A DNA stretch of 64,000 nucleotides from Thermotogae bacterium. GTDB taxonomy: Bacteria; Thermotogota; Thermotogae; Petrotogales; Petrotogaceae. Below, one piece after another: positions 1 to 8,524 of this stretch. Where the stretch lies: NCBI GenBank assembly GCA_024233675.1, contig JACKPH010000001.1, forward strand, positions 372,001-436,000, in the 5' to 3' direction. The notes beneath the pieces are model-generated. The model made no database searches. It had not been told where the DNA came from and saw nothing but the letters and a program-made list of their open reading frames with translations. A program made the translations under genes and the position numbers. The first letter of the stretch is position 1; each line of letters starts with the position of its first letter.

Positions 1-153
1 GGAAGTATACCGAAAGAAAAAATTTTTGAAGTTATGAATGAAATTAATAAAATAACAGTTTCCGAAAATGTCAGTATAGGAGATATAATTATTAATAACG
101 TACTTAACACCGGAGTTGATATTATAGCAACTTCAAATACGTATGAAAGTTAG
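1..153 (+). CDS. C-terminal end of a DUF1667-type small protein (partial)
   Basis: An open frame runs from the first base to a TAG at 151-153 and encodes 50 residues beginning GSIPKEKIFEVMNEI and containing GDIIINNVLNTGVDIIAT. The IPK-x-x-I-x-x-VM-x-x-I pattern followed by GD-I-x-x-N and GVDI-AT matches my memory of the end of DUF1667 proteins, the small Cys-containing partner of FAD/NAD-dependent glycerol-3-phosphate-type dehydrogenases. The N-terminal part with the cysteines lies outside the window. The stop codon merges with the ribosome-binding site of the FGGY kinase, so the two are almost certainly cotranscribed. The family call is from pattern memory on a short tail. Confidence 0.6.
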   Translation, partial: GSIPKEKIFEVMNEINKITVSENVSIGDIIINNVLNTGVDIIATSNTYES

Positions 154-166
154 GAGTGATTATATC

Positions 167-1723
167 GTGGGGGAAAATTACGTTCTTGCAGTAGACTGCG
201 GAACACAGAGTATCAGGGGTATTATTTTTGATAAAAAGGGTAACATTATTGAAAGTGAAAAACAGGAATTTAAACCTTATTTTTCTTTACAGGCCGGGTG
301 GGCCGAACAGAATGCAGATGTTTACTGGAATAATCTATGCAAGGTTACAGGAAAACTTAAGGAAAAAAATCCGGATGCACTGAATAATGTTATTTCTGTT
401 GTTATATCGGCTTTAAGAGACAGCGGAGTCTGTGTTGATAAAGAAGGAAATCCTTTAAGACCGTCTATTATGTGGCTTGATCAGAGAATGGCTAAGTGCA
501 GAGCTCCTCTTTCAAAAACACACAGAACAATGTTTCTTGCTGTCGGAATGACAAGAACAATAAATATAACAAGGAAACAGGCAAAAAGTAACTGGATAAA
601 AGAAAATGAACCGGAAATATGGGAAAAAACATATAAATTTTTACAGATATCCGGATATCTTAATTTTAAACTAACCGGAAATTTCAAAGATTCATCCGCC
701 TGTCAGATAGGTCATATTCCTTTTAATTATAAAAAATTCAAATGGGAGGAATCCTCTTCAAGCTGGCGTTGGGATGTTTTCGGAATAGAACCTGATAAAC
801 TGTGTGAAATAGTTTCACCGGGAGAAATACTCGGCTATATAACAGAAGAAAGTTCAGAAGCCACAGGTCTTAAAAAAGGGTTGAAAATTCTTGCCGGAGC
901 ATCTGACAAAGGATGTGAAACTCTCGGATGCGGCTGCATAAAAGAGGGCTGTGCCAGTATTTCATTCGGAACAACTGCAACCGCACAGATAACAACAGAT
1001 AAATGGATAGAACCTTTAAAATTTATGCCTTCATACCCTGCGGCAGTTCCGGAAAAATATAATCCGGAAATACAGATTTACAGGGGATACTGGATGATAA
1101 GCTGGTTTAAAAAAGAATTCGCGGAAAAAGAAGTGGAACAGTCAAAAAATATGAATATTTCTGCGGAAGAACTTTTAAACAAAAGACTCTCTGAAATTCC
1201 TCCGGGATCACAGGGACTTATACTGCAGCCTTACTGGTCCCCCCATCTTACAAAACCTGATGCAAAAGGATCTATAATTGGTTTCAGTGATGTACACACG
1301 AGAATACATATTTACAGGGCTATAATAGAAGGAATAAACTACGGTCTGATGAACGGAATTGAAAAATTAGAAAAAAAATCAGGAATTCCCGTAAAGACAA
1401 TTATGGTTTCAGGCGGAGGTTCACAGAGCGATGCAATTTGTCAGATAACAGCAGATATGTTCGGAAGACCTGTAAAAAGAATTCATACACATGAAGCAAG
1501 TTCTCTCGGGGCAGCAATTATAGGATTTGTTTCCGAAGGTCTTTACAAAAATTACGATGATGCTGTAGAAAATATGGTCCGTTATGAAAAACAGTTTTTT
1601 CCGGATTATGAGAATAACAGAATATATAAAACCCTGTATTCAAAAGTTTACAAAAAACTCGACACTAAACTTAAATTTTTATATCTTCATATAAGGATGA
1701 TTATTAATTATCCTGAATGGTAA
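167..1723 (+). CDS. FGGY-family carbohydrate kinase
   Basis: ATP-dependent kinase of the FGGY family (glycerol, xylulose and related polyol or sugar kinases), cytoplasmic. The N-terminus LAVDCGTQSIRGIIFD is the family's first phosphate-binding motif. MWLDQRM is the W-x-D-x-R substrate-binding motif, and GASDKGCETLGCG and VSGGGSQSDAICQI are the second-domain nucleotide-binding motifs. I start it at GTG 167, giving 518 residues, because GGAGTGAT at 153-160 sits six bases before it and the residues upstream are outside the family fold; an ATG at 143 is in frame but has no ribosome-binding site. It follows a DUF1667 tail and precedes an AGPS-like flavoenzyme by 16 bases, which suggests polyol or glycerol catabolism. 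The substrate cannot be read from the sequence. Confidence 0.88.
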   Translation: MGENYVLAVDCGTQSIRGIIFDKKGNIIESEKQEFKPYFSLQAGWAEQNADVYWNNLCKVTGKLKEKNPDALNNVISVVISALRDSGVCVDKEGNPLRPSIMWLDQRMAKCRAPLSKTHRTMFLAVGMTRTINITRKQAKSNWIKENEPEIWEKTYKFLQISGYLNFKLTGNFKDSSACQIGHIPFNYKKFKWEESSSSWRWDVFGIEPDKLCEIVSPGEILGYITEESSEATGLKKGLKILAGASDKGCETLGCGCIKEGCASISFGTTATAQITTDKWIEPLKFMPSYPAAVPEKYNPEIQIYRGYWMISWFKKEFAEKEVEQSKNMNISAEELLNKRLSEIPPGSQGLILQPYWSPHLTKPDAKGSIIGFSDVHTRIHIYRAIIEGINYGLMNGIEKLEKKSGIPVKTIMVSGGGSQSDAICQITADMFGRPVKRIHTHEASSLGAAIIGFVSEGLYKNYDDAVENMVRYEKQFFPDYENNRIYKTLYSKVYKKLDTKLKFLYLHIRMIINYPEW

Positions 1724-1739
1724 AAAAGGGGGAAATTTA

Positions 1740-3479
1740 ATGTCACATCCGTACAAAGGATTTGAACCGAAGTGGTATACAGACAAACCACCTGAAAAAT
1801 CTTACAGATCATTGCTGAGATGGGGAAGATGGGATGATTATAAACATCCGAACGAAAGACTTTATAAACTTATGAAAGAAACTTTCGGTCTTACAGATAA
1901 GGATTTCGAATCTCCTAAAACTCTCGGACTTGATATAATAGAAGATAATGTACCTGTAAATATGAGTCAGGAACATATAAACTTTTTTACCGATATTCTC
2001 GGTAAAGAAAATGTAAAAAAAGATACTTATACAAGAACTTCAGTTTCCTACGGAAAAACTCTTTATGATTCTCTCAGATTAAGGGAAAAGCTTATAGAAA
2101 ATATTCCTGATCTTGTACTGTATCCGCGGAATCATGAAGATGTGGTAAAAATAGTTAATTACTGCGATAAAAATAAAATTCCTGTATATGTTTTCGGTGG
2201 CGGTTCTTCTGTATGCCGTGGACTTGAGGCTGTTAAAAACGGTGTTTCACTTGATATGAGACCTCACATGAATAAAGTTATTAAAATATCAGAAAAAAAT
2301 CATACAATAACTGTTCAGCCGGGAATGCAGGGACCTGAACTTGAAAATTTTCTTAATAATGCAGATACACTTTTAGGTACAGATAAAAAATATACCTGCG
2401 GTCATTTTCCACAGTCATTTGAATATTCTTCTGTCGGTGGATGGACAGTTACAAGAGGTGCCGGACAAAATTCAACTTATTTCGGAAAAATAGAAGATAT
2501 TGTCATTTCACAAAAATATGTAACTCCATCCGGAGTCATAGAAACCAAAGAATTTCCGGCTGCCGCTACAGGTCCTGACCTTGATCAGATAATGATGGGA
2601 AGCGAAGGAACTTTCGGTATTCTTACCGAAGTAACACTTAAAATTTTTAATTATATGCCTGAAAATCACAGAAAATTCAGTTTTATATTCAGAAATTGGG
2701 AAGATGCAAAAGAAGCTTCAAGGGAAATAATGCAGGGACAATTCGGATATCCTTCTGTTTTCAGACTTTCAGATCCCGAAGAAACTGATGTTGCAATGAA
2801 ACTTTACGGAATAGAAGGTACTTTTATAGATAAACTACTTTCCGTAAGAGGTTATAAACCTATGGAAAGATGTCTTATGCTTGGGTTTACCGACGGTGAA
2901 AAATCGTTTACAAAAGTTGTGAAGAAAAATATTAAAAAAATATGCAGAAAATATAAAGCTATGTATACAACCGGTTATGTAACCTCAAACTGGGAAAAAG
3001 GAAGGTTTAAAGATCCTTATATGAGAGATGACCTCAGTGACTTCAATGTTATGCTTGATACACTTGAGTGCACTGTAAACTGGGAAAATCTTGAAGAAAT
3101 TCATACCGGGGTACGTAAATACTGCCATTCAAGAAAAAACACAATATGTATGACCCATATGTCTCATTTTTATCCTCAGGGATGCAATCTTTACTTTATT
3201 TTTATAGCAAAAATGAATACAAAAGAGGAATACAGAGATTATCAGTACGGTATACTGGATAATATACAGAAATACGGTGCAACGATGAGTCATCATCACG
3301 GAATAGGAAAAATGATAGGTCCTTGGCTTGAAGCCCAGACAGGGAAAAATGAACTTGATGTAATAAGAGCACTTAAAAATCATTTTGATCCAAACGGAAT
3401 AATGAATCCGGGAGGAACTCTCGGACTTGATCTGGAAGAAAATATGAAGAAAAATTTTATAAATAAAACTGCTGAATAA
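1740..3479 (+). CDS. FAD-linked oxidase, alkyldihydroxyacetonephosphate synthase-like
   Basis: A 579-residue flavoprotein of the PCMH/VAO superfamily. The FAD-binding domain spans roughly residues 115-300 (VLYPRNHEDVVKIVNYC, then the pyrophosphate loop VYVFGGGSSVCRG near 150, and GGWTVTRGAGQ). The C-terminal FAD-linked oxidase domain ends with the active-site run MSHHHGIGKMIG near 515. N-terminal RWGRWDDYKHPNE resembles the substrate-domain entry of AGPS-type enzymes, and bacterial homologues often oxidise 2-hydroxy acids or polyol-derived substrates. It lies 16 bases after the FGGY kinase with a G-rich ribosome-binding site (AAAGGGGG), so they form one operon. No signal peptide is present, so it is cytoplasmic. 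Substrate unknown. Confidence 0.85.
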   Translation: MSHPYKGFEPKWYTDKPPEKSYRSLLRWGRWDDYKHPNERLYKLMKETFGLTDKDFESPKTLGLDIIEDNVPVNMSQEHINFFTDILGKENVKKDTYTRTSVSYGKTLYDSLRLREKLIENIPDLVLYPRNHEDVVKIVNYCDKNKIPVYVFGGGSSVCRGLEAVKNGVSLDMRPHMNKVIKISEKNHTITVQPGMQGPELENFLNNADTLLGTDKKYTCGHFPQSFEYSSVGGWTVTRGAGQNSTYFGKIEDIVISQKYVTPSGVIETKEFPAAATGPDLDQIMMGSEGTFGILTEVTLKIFNYMPENHRKFSFIFRNWEDAKEASREIMQGQFGYPSVFRLSDPEETDVAMKLYGIEGTFIDKLLSVRGYKPMERCLMLGFTDGEKSFTKVVKKNIKKICRKYKAMYTTGYVTSNWEKGRFKDPYMRDDLSDFNVMLDTLECTVNWENLEEIHTGVRKYCHSRKNTICMTHMSHFYPQGCNLYFIFIAKMNTKEEYRDYQYGILDNIQKYGATMSHHHGIGKMIGPWLEAQTGKNELDVIRALKNHFDPNGIMNPGGTLGLDLEENMKKNFINKTAE

Positions 3480-3500
3480 AATTCAGCAGTTTTGTTTTTT
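3465..3500. terminator. Bidirectional rho-independent terminator
   Basis: Thirteen-base arms AAAACTGCTGAAT and ATTCAGCAGTTTT around an AAA loop, followed by TGTTTTTT on the plus strand and preceded by A-rich sequence for the minus strand. It includes the stop codon of the AGPS-like gene and abuts the stop codon of the convergent chemoreceptor. Confidence 0.85.
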
Positions 3501-5595
3501 AAAGTTTAAAAAATGCTATTTTTGAATTAAGATTTTCAGACATTACCGCAAGATTTTCAGCACTCTGACTTATCTGCTTTGAGCCTTCTGCCTCTGTTTT
3601 TATAGTGTTTGCGGATACCTCAATATCAGAACTTATATCAGAAATTATTGATGCAACTTTCATCATGGCAGCACTCATTTCCTCAGCGGAAGCACTCTGC
3701 TCCTCACTTGTTGCCGTAAGATTTTCTATTCCTGTATTCATAAATTCAACCATTTTCTTTATGTTATCAAATTCATAAGAAACTGTTTTCATCTCTTCGT
3801 TTATTTTTTCAACAATTTCAGAACTCTGTTCTGTGGACTGATTAACTTTTTTTGTTTTATCTTTTATTTCACCGAGCATTGATGAAATCTGTTCAGTAGC
3901 TTTTGAGCTTTCTTCTGCAAGTTTTCTTATTTCATCAGCTACAACGGCAAAACCTCGTCCGGCTTCTCCGGCACGGGCTGCTTCTATTGCTGCGTTCAGT
4001 GCAAGAAGATTTGTCTGTTCTGTTATAGAATTTATTGCTTCTATTATTTTTCCTACATTCTCAACTTTTTCAGTCAGTGTGTTAACGTTCAGCTGTGATT
4101 CTTTGGATGCTTCTCCTGCTTTTGAAACATTATCGGCCATTATTTCTATTGTTTTACTTCCTTTTTCGGCAGAATCAGTTGTTTTTAAAGCGGATTCATT
4201 TAATTCCTGTGCTGATTTTGAAACCATCTGAGCACTCGCAGCTACCTCTTCTATTCCTGATGTAAGTTCCTGTATATTGTCAGAAGCATTTGAGGCATTT
4301 TCATTTATTTTAACACTCTGCTGCGAAAGATCTTCCACACCGGAACTAAACTCTTCAGATATTGACGAAAGTTCTTCAGATGATGTATCAACACTTTTTA
4401 TCGTATCTTTTATCGCAGACATAGTTTCTTTTAGTTTTAAGGTCATATCGTCAAGTGAGTTTTCTATATATGCAATTTCATCTTTTCCTTTGGTTTTAAA
4501 AACAACTTTAAGATCTCCGGATGAAAATTTTTCAATATTATCTTTAATATTTTTAAAAGCATTTCTTATATTTCTACTTATAAAAAATGTTATCACACTT
4601 GCAATTATTCCGACTATTATAAGCATTATAACAGATAATCTTATATGGTCTTTAACTCCGGAAAACAGTTCTGATGATTCAACTTCAGTTATAAGTCCGT
4701 ATTTATTATTTCCTATATTAAGTATTGTGTACATACCCACTACATCTCTGTTGTGATAATCTTTGTATATATTATAGTCAATATATCCGGAATCAGATTT
4801 ATTCGAATTTATGTCATTAAGAGCTTTTGTATCAACTTTTGTTTCAAAAGGTACTGCAGCGGAATAACTCTGAGGTGATGTAATAAGAGTACCATCCAGT
4901 TTTACAATATATACGTCAGCAGTTTCTCCCATAAGATGGTAATCTTCGTTAAGTTTTTCCGAAAGCATAAATGTCGGGACAAATGAAAAAACAACACCTT
5001 TTACATCTCCGTCTTCCTTAACAGGAGAATAATAAGCAACAACATAACTGTTTATCTGATCATTACTGAAAAAATCAGACCATCCGGAATTTCCTTTCAT
5101 AGCATCTTTAAAATAAGCTGTTTTGGCAACATTTAAATCAAAAGCATTTAAAGGCTGCGGCGGTTTTGTATCATTTACCGACGGTTTATTTACCGTAGAA
5201 TTATTTTCAGGAGGATTCCCCATATTTTCAGGCATTGATGAATATACTATATTACCGGTATTATCCGCAACAAGAAATATAAGGTTTGTCTGATTTGCAA
5301 GTTCTGATACAGCTGTATCAAGTTTTGTACTAATTTCATTATCAGAAGTATTATCCATGTATAAACTCATATACGGCATAACAGAAACAGCTTTAACAAG
5401 ATTCTGAATTTTTTCAAGTTCAACATTTACTGAAGTTTTTTTATTTTCTATAAAAAGCTTGCCTTTTGTTTCAATTTCCTGATAAATTGACTGTGCAGAA
5501 TAAATAAGATTAAATACAGAAGCCCCTATAAGAGGGATAAGTCCTGTTATTAAAAAGAAAATCATAAATTTCTGCCTGAAAGATAAGTTTCTCAT
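3499..5595 (-). CDS. Methyl-accepting chemotaxis protein with large periplasmic sensor
   Basis: A 698-residue chemoreceptor. The first membrane helix is near residues 9-30. An extracytoplasmic dCache-like sensor occupies about 35-315, with a Pro/Asn-rich insertion around 125-145. The second helix (SVIMLIIVGIIASVITFF) is near 320-340, followed by a HAMP domain (about 340-395) and a long methyl-accepting coiled coil. The hairpin tip, which binds CheA and CheW, is EQTNLLALNAAIEAARAGE. Start ATG follows AAGGAG. It sits 18 bases after the patatin gene on the same strand, so cotranscription is likely. No che genes are in the window, so this is an orphan receptor locus. The ligand is unknown. Confidence 0.93.
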   Translation of the reverse strand: MRNLSFRQKFMIFFLITGLIPLIGASVFNLIYSAQSIYQEIETKGKLFIENKKTSVNVELEKIQNLVKAVSVMPYMSLYMDNTSDNEISTKLDTAVSELANQTNLIFLVADNTGNIVYSSMPENMGNPPENNSTVNKPSVNDTKPPQPLNAFDLNVAKTAYFKDAMKGNSGWSDFFSNDQINSYVVAYYSPVKEDGDVKGVVFSFVPTFMLSEKLNEDYHLMGETADVYIVKLDGTLITSPQSYSAAVPFETKVDTKALNDINSNKSDSGYIDYNIYKDYHNRDVVGMYTILNIGNNKYGLITEVESSELFSGVKDHIRLSVIMLIIVGIIASVITFFISRNIRNAFKNIKDNIEKFSSGDLKVVFKTKGKDEIAYIENSLDDMTLKLKETMSAIKDTIKSVDTSSEELSSISEEFSSGVEDLSQQSVKINENASNASDNIQELTSGIEEVAASAQMVSKSAQELNESALKTTDSAEKGSKTIEIMADNVSKAGEASKESQLNVNTLTEKVENVGKIIEAINSITEQTNLLALNAAIEAARAGEAGRGFAVVADEIRKLAEESSKATEQISSMLGEIKDKTKKVNQSTEQSSEIVEKINEEMKTVSYEFDNIKKMVEFMNTGIENLTATSEEQSASAEEMSAAMMKVASIISDISSDIEVSANTIKTEAEGSKQISQSAENLAVMSENLNSKIAFFKL

Positions 5596-5613
5596 TAAAC
5601 CACTCCTTAAAAT

Positions 5614-6459
5614 TTAATTAATTGATTTCAAAAATTTTTCTATTTTTATACCGTCTTTATAACCTTCTTCATAAAATAATTTCATGGCTTTTTTTTCTTT
5701 TTTCAGTGTATTTATTCCGAAACAGTTTTCCGGAGCAACTATAAAAACTTTTCCTGTCTTTTCGAGTTCTTTTAATTCTTTAACATCTTTGTTATATTTC
5801 ATATTTCTGTTATATATTTTTTTTACGGTTTCAGGATATTTTCTCAGTTTATGTTTTATCATAAGCATATTTTCCTGATTTCCCTTCAGATAATCCCTCG
5901 GTCTTGTAAGAACAACAACCACTTTATCGCATCCGTCTTCAAATGCTTTCCGGTAAGGTACAGGTTCTGCAACACCTCCGTCATAATAAGGAATTCCGTC
6001 TATAACATACGGTTTGCATGCAAGAGGAACACAGCATGAAGCCTTAAGAATATCATAATTGTTTTTTTTCATTTCTTTTCCGTCGAAATAACGGGCTTCT
6101 CCTGTTAAAGCATTTGTAGCAACTACACTGAACCTACTTTCAGCTTTACTGAAAGTATCATAATCAACAGGATTTTCTCCTGTTTCATCAGAAAGTTCAG
6201 AATATATATAATCAAGATCTATATATGATCCTTTTCTTATATAATTTTTCATACTCATATACTCTTTACGGAAAGCATATTCATAATAGAAATGAAAATT
6301 TCTTCTGTGCTGTTTTGCAATATAAGATACAAGATTAGCACTTCCGGCGGAAACACCTATGGCATAATCAAAAGTTATTCCTTTTTCTATTAAATAATCA
6401 AATATACCGGCAGGATAAATTCCGCGCATTCCGCCGCCGACATCTACTATACCCGTCAA
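5614..6459 (-). CDS. Patatin-like phospholipase family protein
   Basis: Serine acyl hydrolase of the patatin/RssA type, cytoplasmic, with a Ser-Asp dyad. The oxyanion loop is DVGGGMRGIYPAG at the N-terminus, the nucleophile elbow is GVSAGS (G-x-S-x-G) and the catalytic Asp lies in YYDGG. I start it at TTG 6459 (281 residues) because GGGAGTGAT lies just upstream with normal spacing and family members begin a few residues before the glycine loop; another in-frame TTG at 6489 has no such signal. It is followed by the chemoreceptor after 18 bases. Likely acts on membrane or storage lipids; the actual substrate is unknown. Confidence 0.88.
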   Translation of the reverse strand: MTGIVDVGGGMRGIYPAGIFDYLIEKGITFDYAIGVSAGSANLVSYIAKQHRRNFHFYYEYAFRKEYMSMKNYIRKGSYIDLDYIYSELSDETGENPVDYDTFSKAESRFSVVATNALTGEARYFDGKEMKKNNYDILKASCCVPLACKPYVIDGIPYYDGGVAEPVPYRKAFEDGCDKVVVVLTRPRDYLKGNQENMLMIKHKLRKYPETVKKIYNRNMKYNKDVKELKELEKTGKVFIVAPENCFGINTLKKEKKAMKLFYEEGYKDGIKIEKFLKSIN

Positions 6460-6559
6460 AAAAATCACTCCCGAATTTTGTTTAATCAATAATATATTCT
6501 TTAGGTTAAATAAACTATATCAGCTATGATAATAATACTTTTCGGTACTTAATAAAATC

Positions 6560-8263
6560 TTAAAAATAATTTTTAAGTACAAAATCCGTAAATTTATTCG
6601 CAATATTTTTGTCAAACTGTTTACCTGAAACTCTTCTTATCTCCGTTATTGCCTCTTCAACTGTCATATTATTTTTATAAGGTCTTTCTGATATCATAGC
6701 ATCGAAACTGTCACATATATTAATTATTCTTGAAAGATACGGTATACTCTCACCGTAAAGTCTTTCCGGATAACCTTTTCCGTCATATCTTTCATGATGA
6801 TACAGTATTATACTGGCTATTTCTTTAAGTCCTGTTCTTTTAGAAAGAAGCTCATAACCTTTTATTGTATGTTTTTTCATTTCCTCGTATTCTGAATCCG
6901 TAAACTTTGTCTTTTTATTTAGTATTGAATTATTTATAAAAAGCTTTCCCACATCGTGAAGTAAACCTGCCCAGTATAATTTATTTATATCATCTTCCTG
7001 AAGTCCGAGATATTTTCCGAATCCGACTGCAATTTCTGAAACACTTTCAGAATGACCTCTTGTATAGGAATCATATATTTCAAGAGCATCAACAAGCGCA
7101 TAAACTATTTCAAGCTTCATGTGGGCATTCTGTATATCTTTTTCCATTACTGATATATAATTGTACATTGAGGCGGCAAAAGCTTTTATTAATTCTTTTT
7201 CTTCATTTCCGAATTTTTCTTTTGATTTTTCCGTTATATCAAAAGAAAATGTTCCGTAATATTTTTTTTCCCCTTTAATAGGAAAAAAAATTGATTCTTT
7301 TATGGGATAAAGTGTATCCCTGAGTTTAGGATAATCTTCTATAAGATTATTATTAAATTCGTTAAGATTTTTTACAATTATAACCTCATCTGTTTTCTTC
7401 ATGTATTTTTCTTCTATTCCCGCACTGTTAAACTTTTCCGTATCTATCTTATCTGAAAAAATCATTTTCCATTTTCCGTTTTCAACAACAGAAAATGTTC
7501 CGGCGTCACATTCAGGCAGAAGTTTCCTCACAAAATGATAATATTCTTTAAAAAAATCATTTTTAATAAATGTTTCTTTATCATAATCGTTTATTTTGAG
7601 TTTTTCATTTATAAATTTAGGTACATCCAATAGATTTTTTACCCACATATCAGTTTTTTTATATTTTTTATTTGCTTTATCATGAAAATAAACTATAAAA
7701 TAAAATATAACTGACATAATAGCTGCTGTTAAAAAAGATATATAATTAACATTTCTTGTTCTGTAATTAAAATTTATTCCGCCCAAAAATTTATTTTTAC
7801 CTTCTGATGATACATTCATAATTTTTAAAAAATCAATATCATTAAAAATAGCTTCTGTGTCTATAAGAATTTTTATACTGTTTTTAGGAAAAATTTTTTC
7901 TGCATTATCATCAAAAATATTAAAATATATATTTATACTGCCTTCATTTATTTCTGTATAATAATTACCTTCAATATCTTTTTTGTCAATAACTTCAATA
8001 TCTTTGACATATTTATAACTACTTATTATTTCTGAAAAATTGTCAAATTTAAATTCTTTATCATCATTTTCAAATGCTTCATACATAGAATCCCAGTTGA
8101 AATATCCCGAAAAAATTCCTTCTTCCAGAAGATTTATAACAGCTTTTACAGATATCTCATAAGAATTTATCTGTCTTTTATAGTAAAAATTTATTAAACT
8201 GCCGAATAAAAACATCAGAAAAATAAAAACAGGAACTGTATAAAAAAAGTATTTTAATTTCAT
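6560..8263 (-). CDS. Membrane-anchored HD-GYP domain protein
   Basis: A 567-residue signalling protein. Membrane helices near 5-25 and 172-192 flank an extracytoplasmic sensor of about 145 residues with no family I recognise. A GAF-like cytoplasmic region (about 230-375) follows. The C-terminal HD-GYP domain has HSESVSEIA, the metal-binding LLHDVGK, HHERYDGKGYP and the closing RPY segment. Proteins of this type hydrolyse cyclic di-GMP, or sometimes cGAMP. All catalytic motifs are visible, so activity is expected. The start follows AAGGGTGATTAT. It is transcribed divergently from the single-Cache chemoreceptor, which suggests a shared signalling theme of motility and second messenger. Confidence 0.9.
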   Translation of the reverse strand: MKLKYFFYTVPVFIFLMFLFGSLINFYYKRQINSYEISVKAVINLLEEGIFSGYFNWDSMYEAFENDDKEFKFDNFSEIISSYKYVKDIEVIDKKDIEGNYYTEINEGSINIYFNIFDDNAEKIFPKNSIKILIDTEAIFNDIDFLKIMNVSSEGKNKFLGGINFNYRTRNVNYISFLTAAIMSVIFYFIVYFHDKANKKYKKTDMWVKNLLDVPKFINEKLKINDYDKETFIKNDFFKEYYHFVRKLLPECDAGTFSVVENGKWKMIFSDKIDTEKFNSAGIEEKYMKKTDEVIIVKNLNEFNNNLIEDYPKLRDTLYPIKESIFFPIKGEKKYYGTFSFDITEKSKEKFGNEEKELIKAFAASMYNYISVMEKDIQNAHMKLEIVYALVDALEIYDSYTRGHSESVSEIAVGFGKYLGLQEDDINKLYWAGLLHDVGKLFINNSILNKKTKFTDSEYEEMKKHTIKGYELLSKRTGLKEIASIILYHHERYDGKGYPERLYGESIPYLSRIINICDSFDAMISERPYKNNMTVEEAITEIRRVSGKQFDKNIANKFTDFVLKNYF

Positions 8264-8371
8264 ATAATCACCCTTTTCAGTAATTTGCCTAATAAGATTA
8301 TATTATTATTTTTATTATTTAATGGTATTGTTTTTTAAAAATATGTATATTGATTATTAATATTAAGTTAA

Positions 8372-8389
8372 GAAAGCTGTATAGCTTTC
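8372..8389 (+). other. Small stem-loop in the 8264-8524 intergenic region
   Basis: GAAAGCT and AGCTTTC form a seven-base-pair stem around GTAT, about 30 bases upstream of the orphan terminator. The gap of 261 bases between the divergent HD-GYP and chemoreceptor genes otherwise holds only AT-rich sequence. Confidence 0.4.
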
Positions 8390-8418
8390 AATGTATAAAA
8401 AATATTTTTATAAAAATC

Positions 8419-8454
8419 AAAAGTTACAGATAATATATCTGTAGCTTTTTTTTT
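8419..8454 (+). terminator. Orphan rho-independent terminator upstream of a chemoreceptor
   Basis: AAAAGTTACAGATA and TATCTGTAGCTTTT pair over 14 bases with one G-T pair and a three-base ATA loop, followed by nine Ts. No gene lies upstream on this strand, because the neighbour is divergent. The terminator must therefore end a short transcript starting in 8264-8400, or attenuate the chemoreceptor at 8525. On the minus strand the run is CTTTTGATTTTT, so reverse use is possible but weaker. Confidence 0.7.
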
Positions 8455-8524
8455 AATATTTTATTGATATCATTACACAAATACTAAATTATTTGTTTTA
8501 TTTTTTTACATAAGGAGGAGTAAT

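Noticed and set aside
143..166. Upstream ATG in frame with the FGGY kinase
   Set aside because: It lies within the DUF1667 tail and lacks a ribosome-binding site, while GTG 167 has GGAGTGAT at proper spacing.
3129..3383. Long antisense frame within the AGPS-like gene
   Set aside because: No ribosome-binding site and no family resemblance; it is a by-product of the sense codon usage.
4277..4756. 159-codon plus-strand frame inside the chemoreceptor gene
   Set aside because: Complement of a chemoreceptor coiled coil with low-complexity Ser-rich translation and no start signal.
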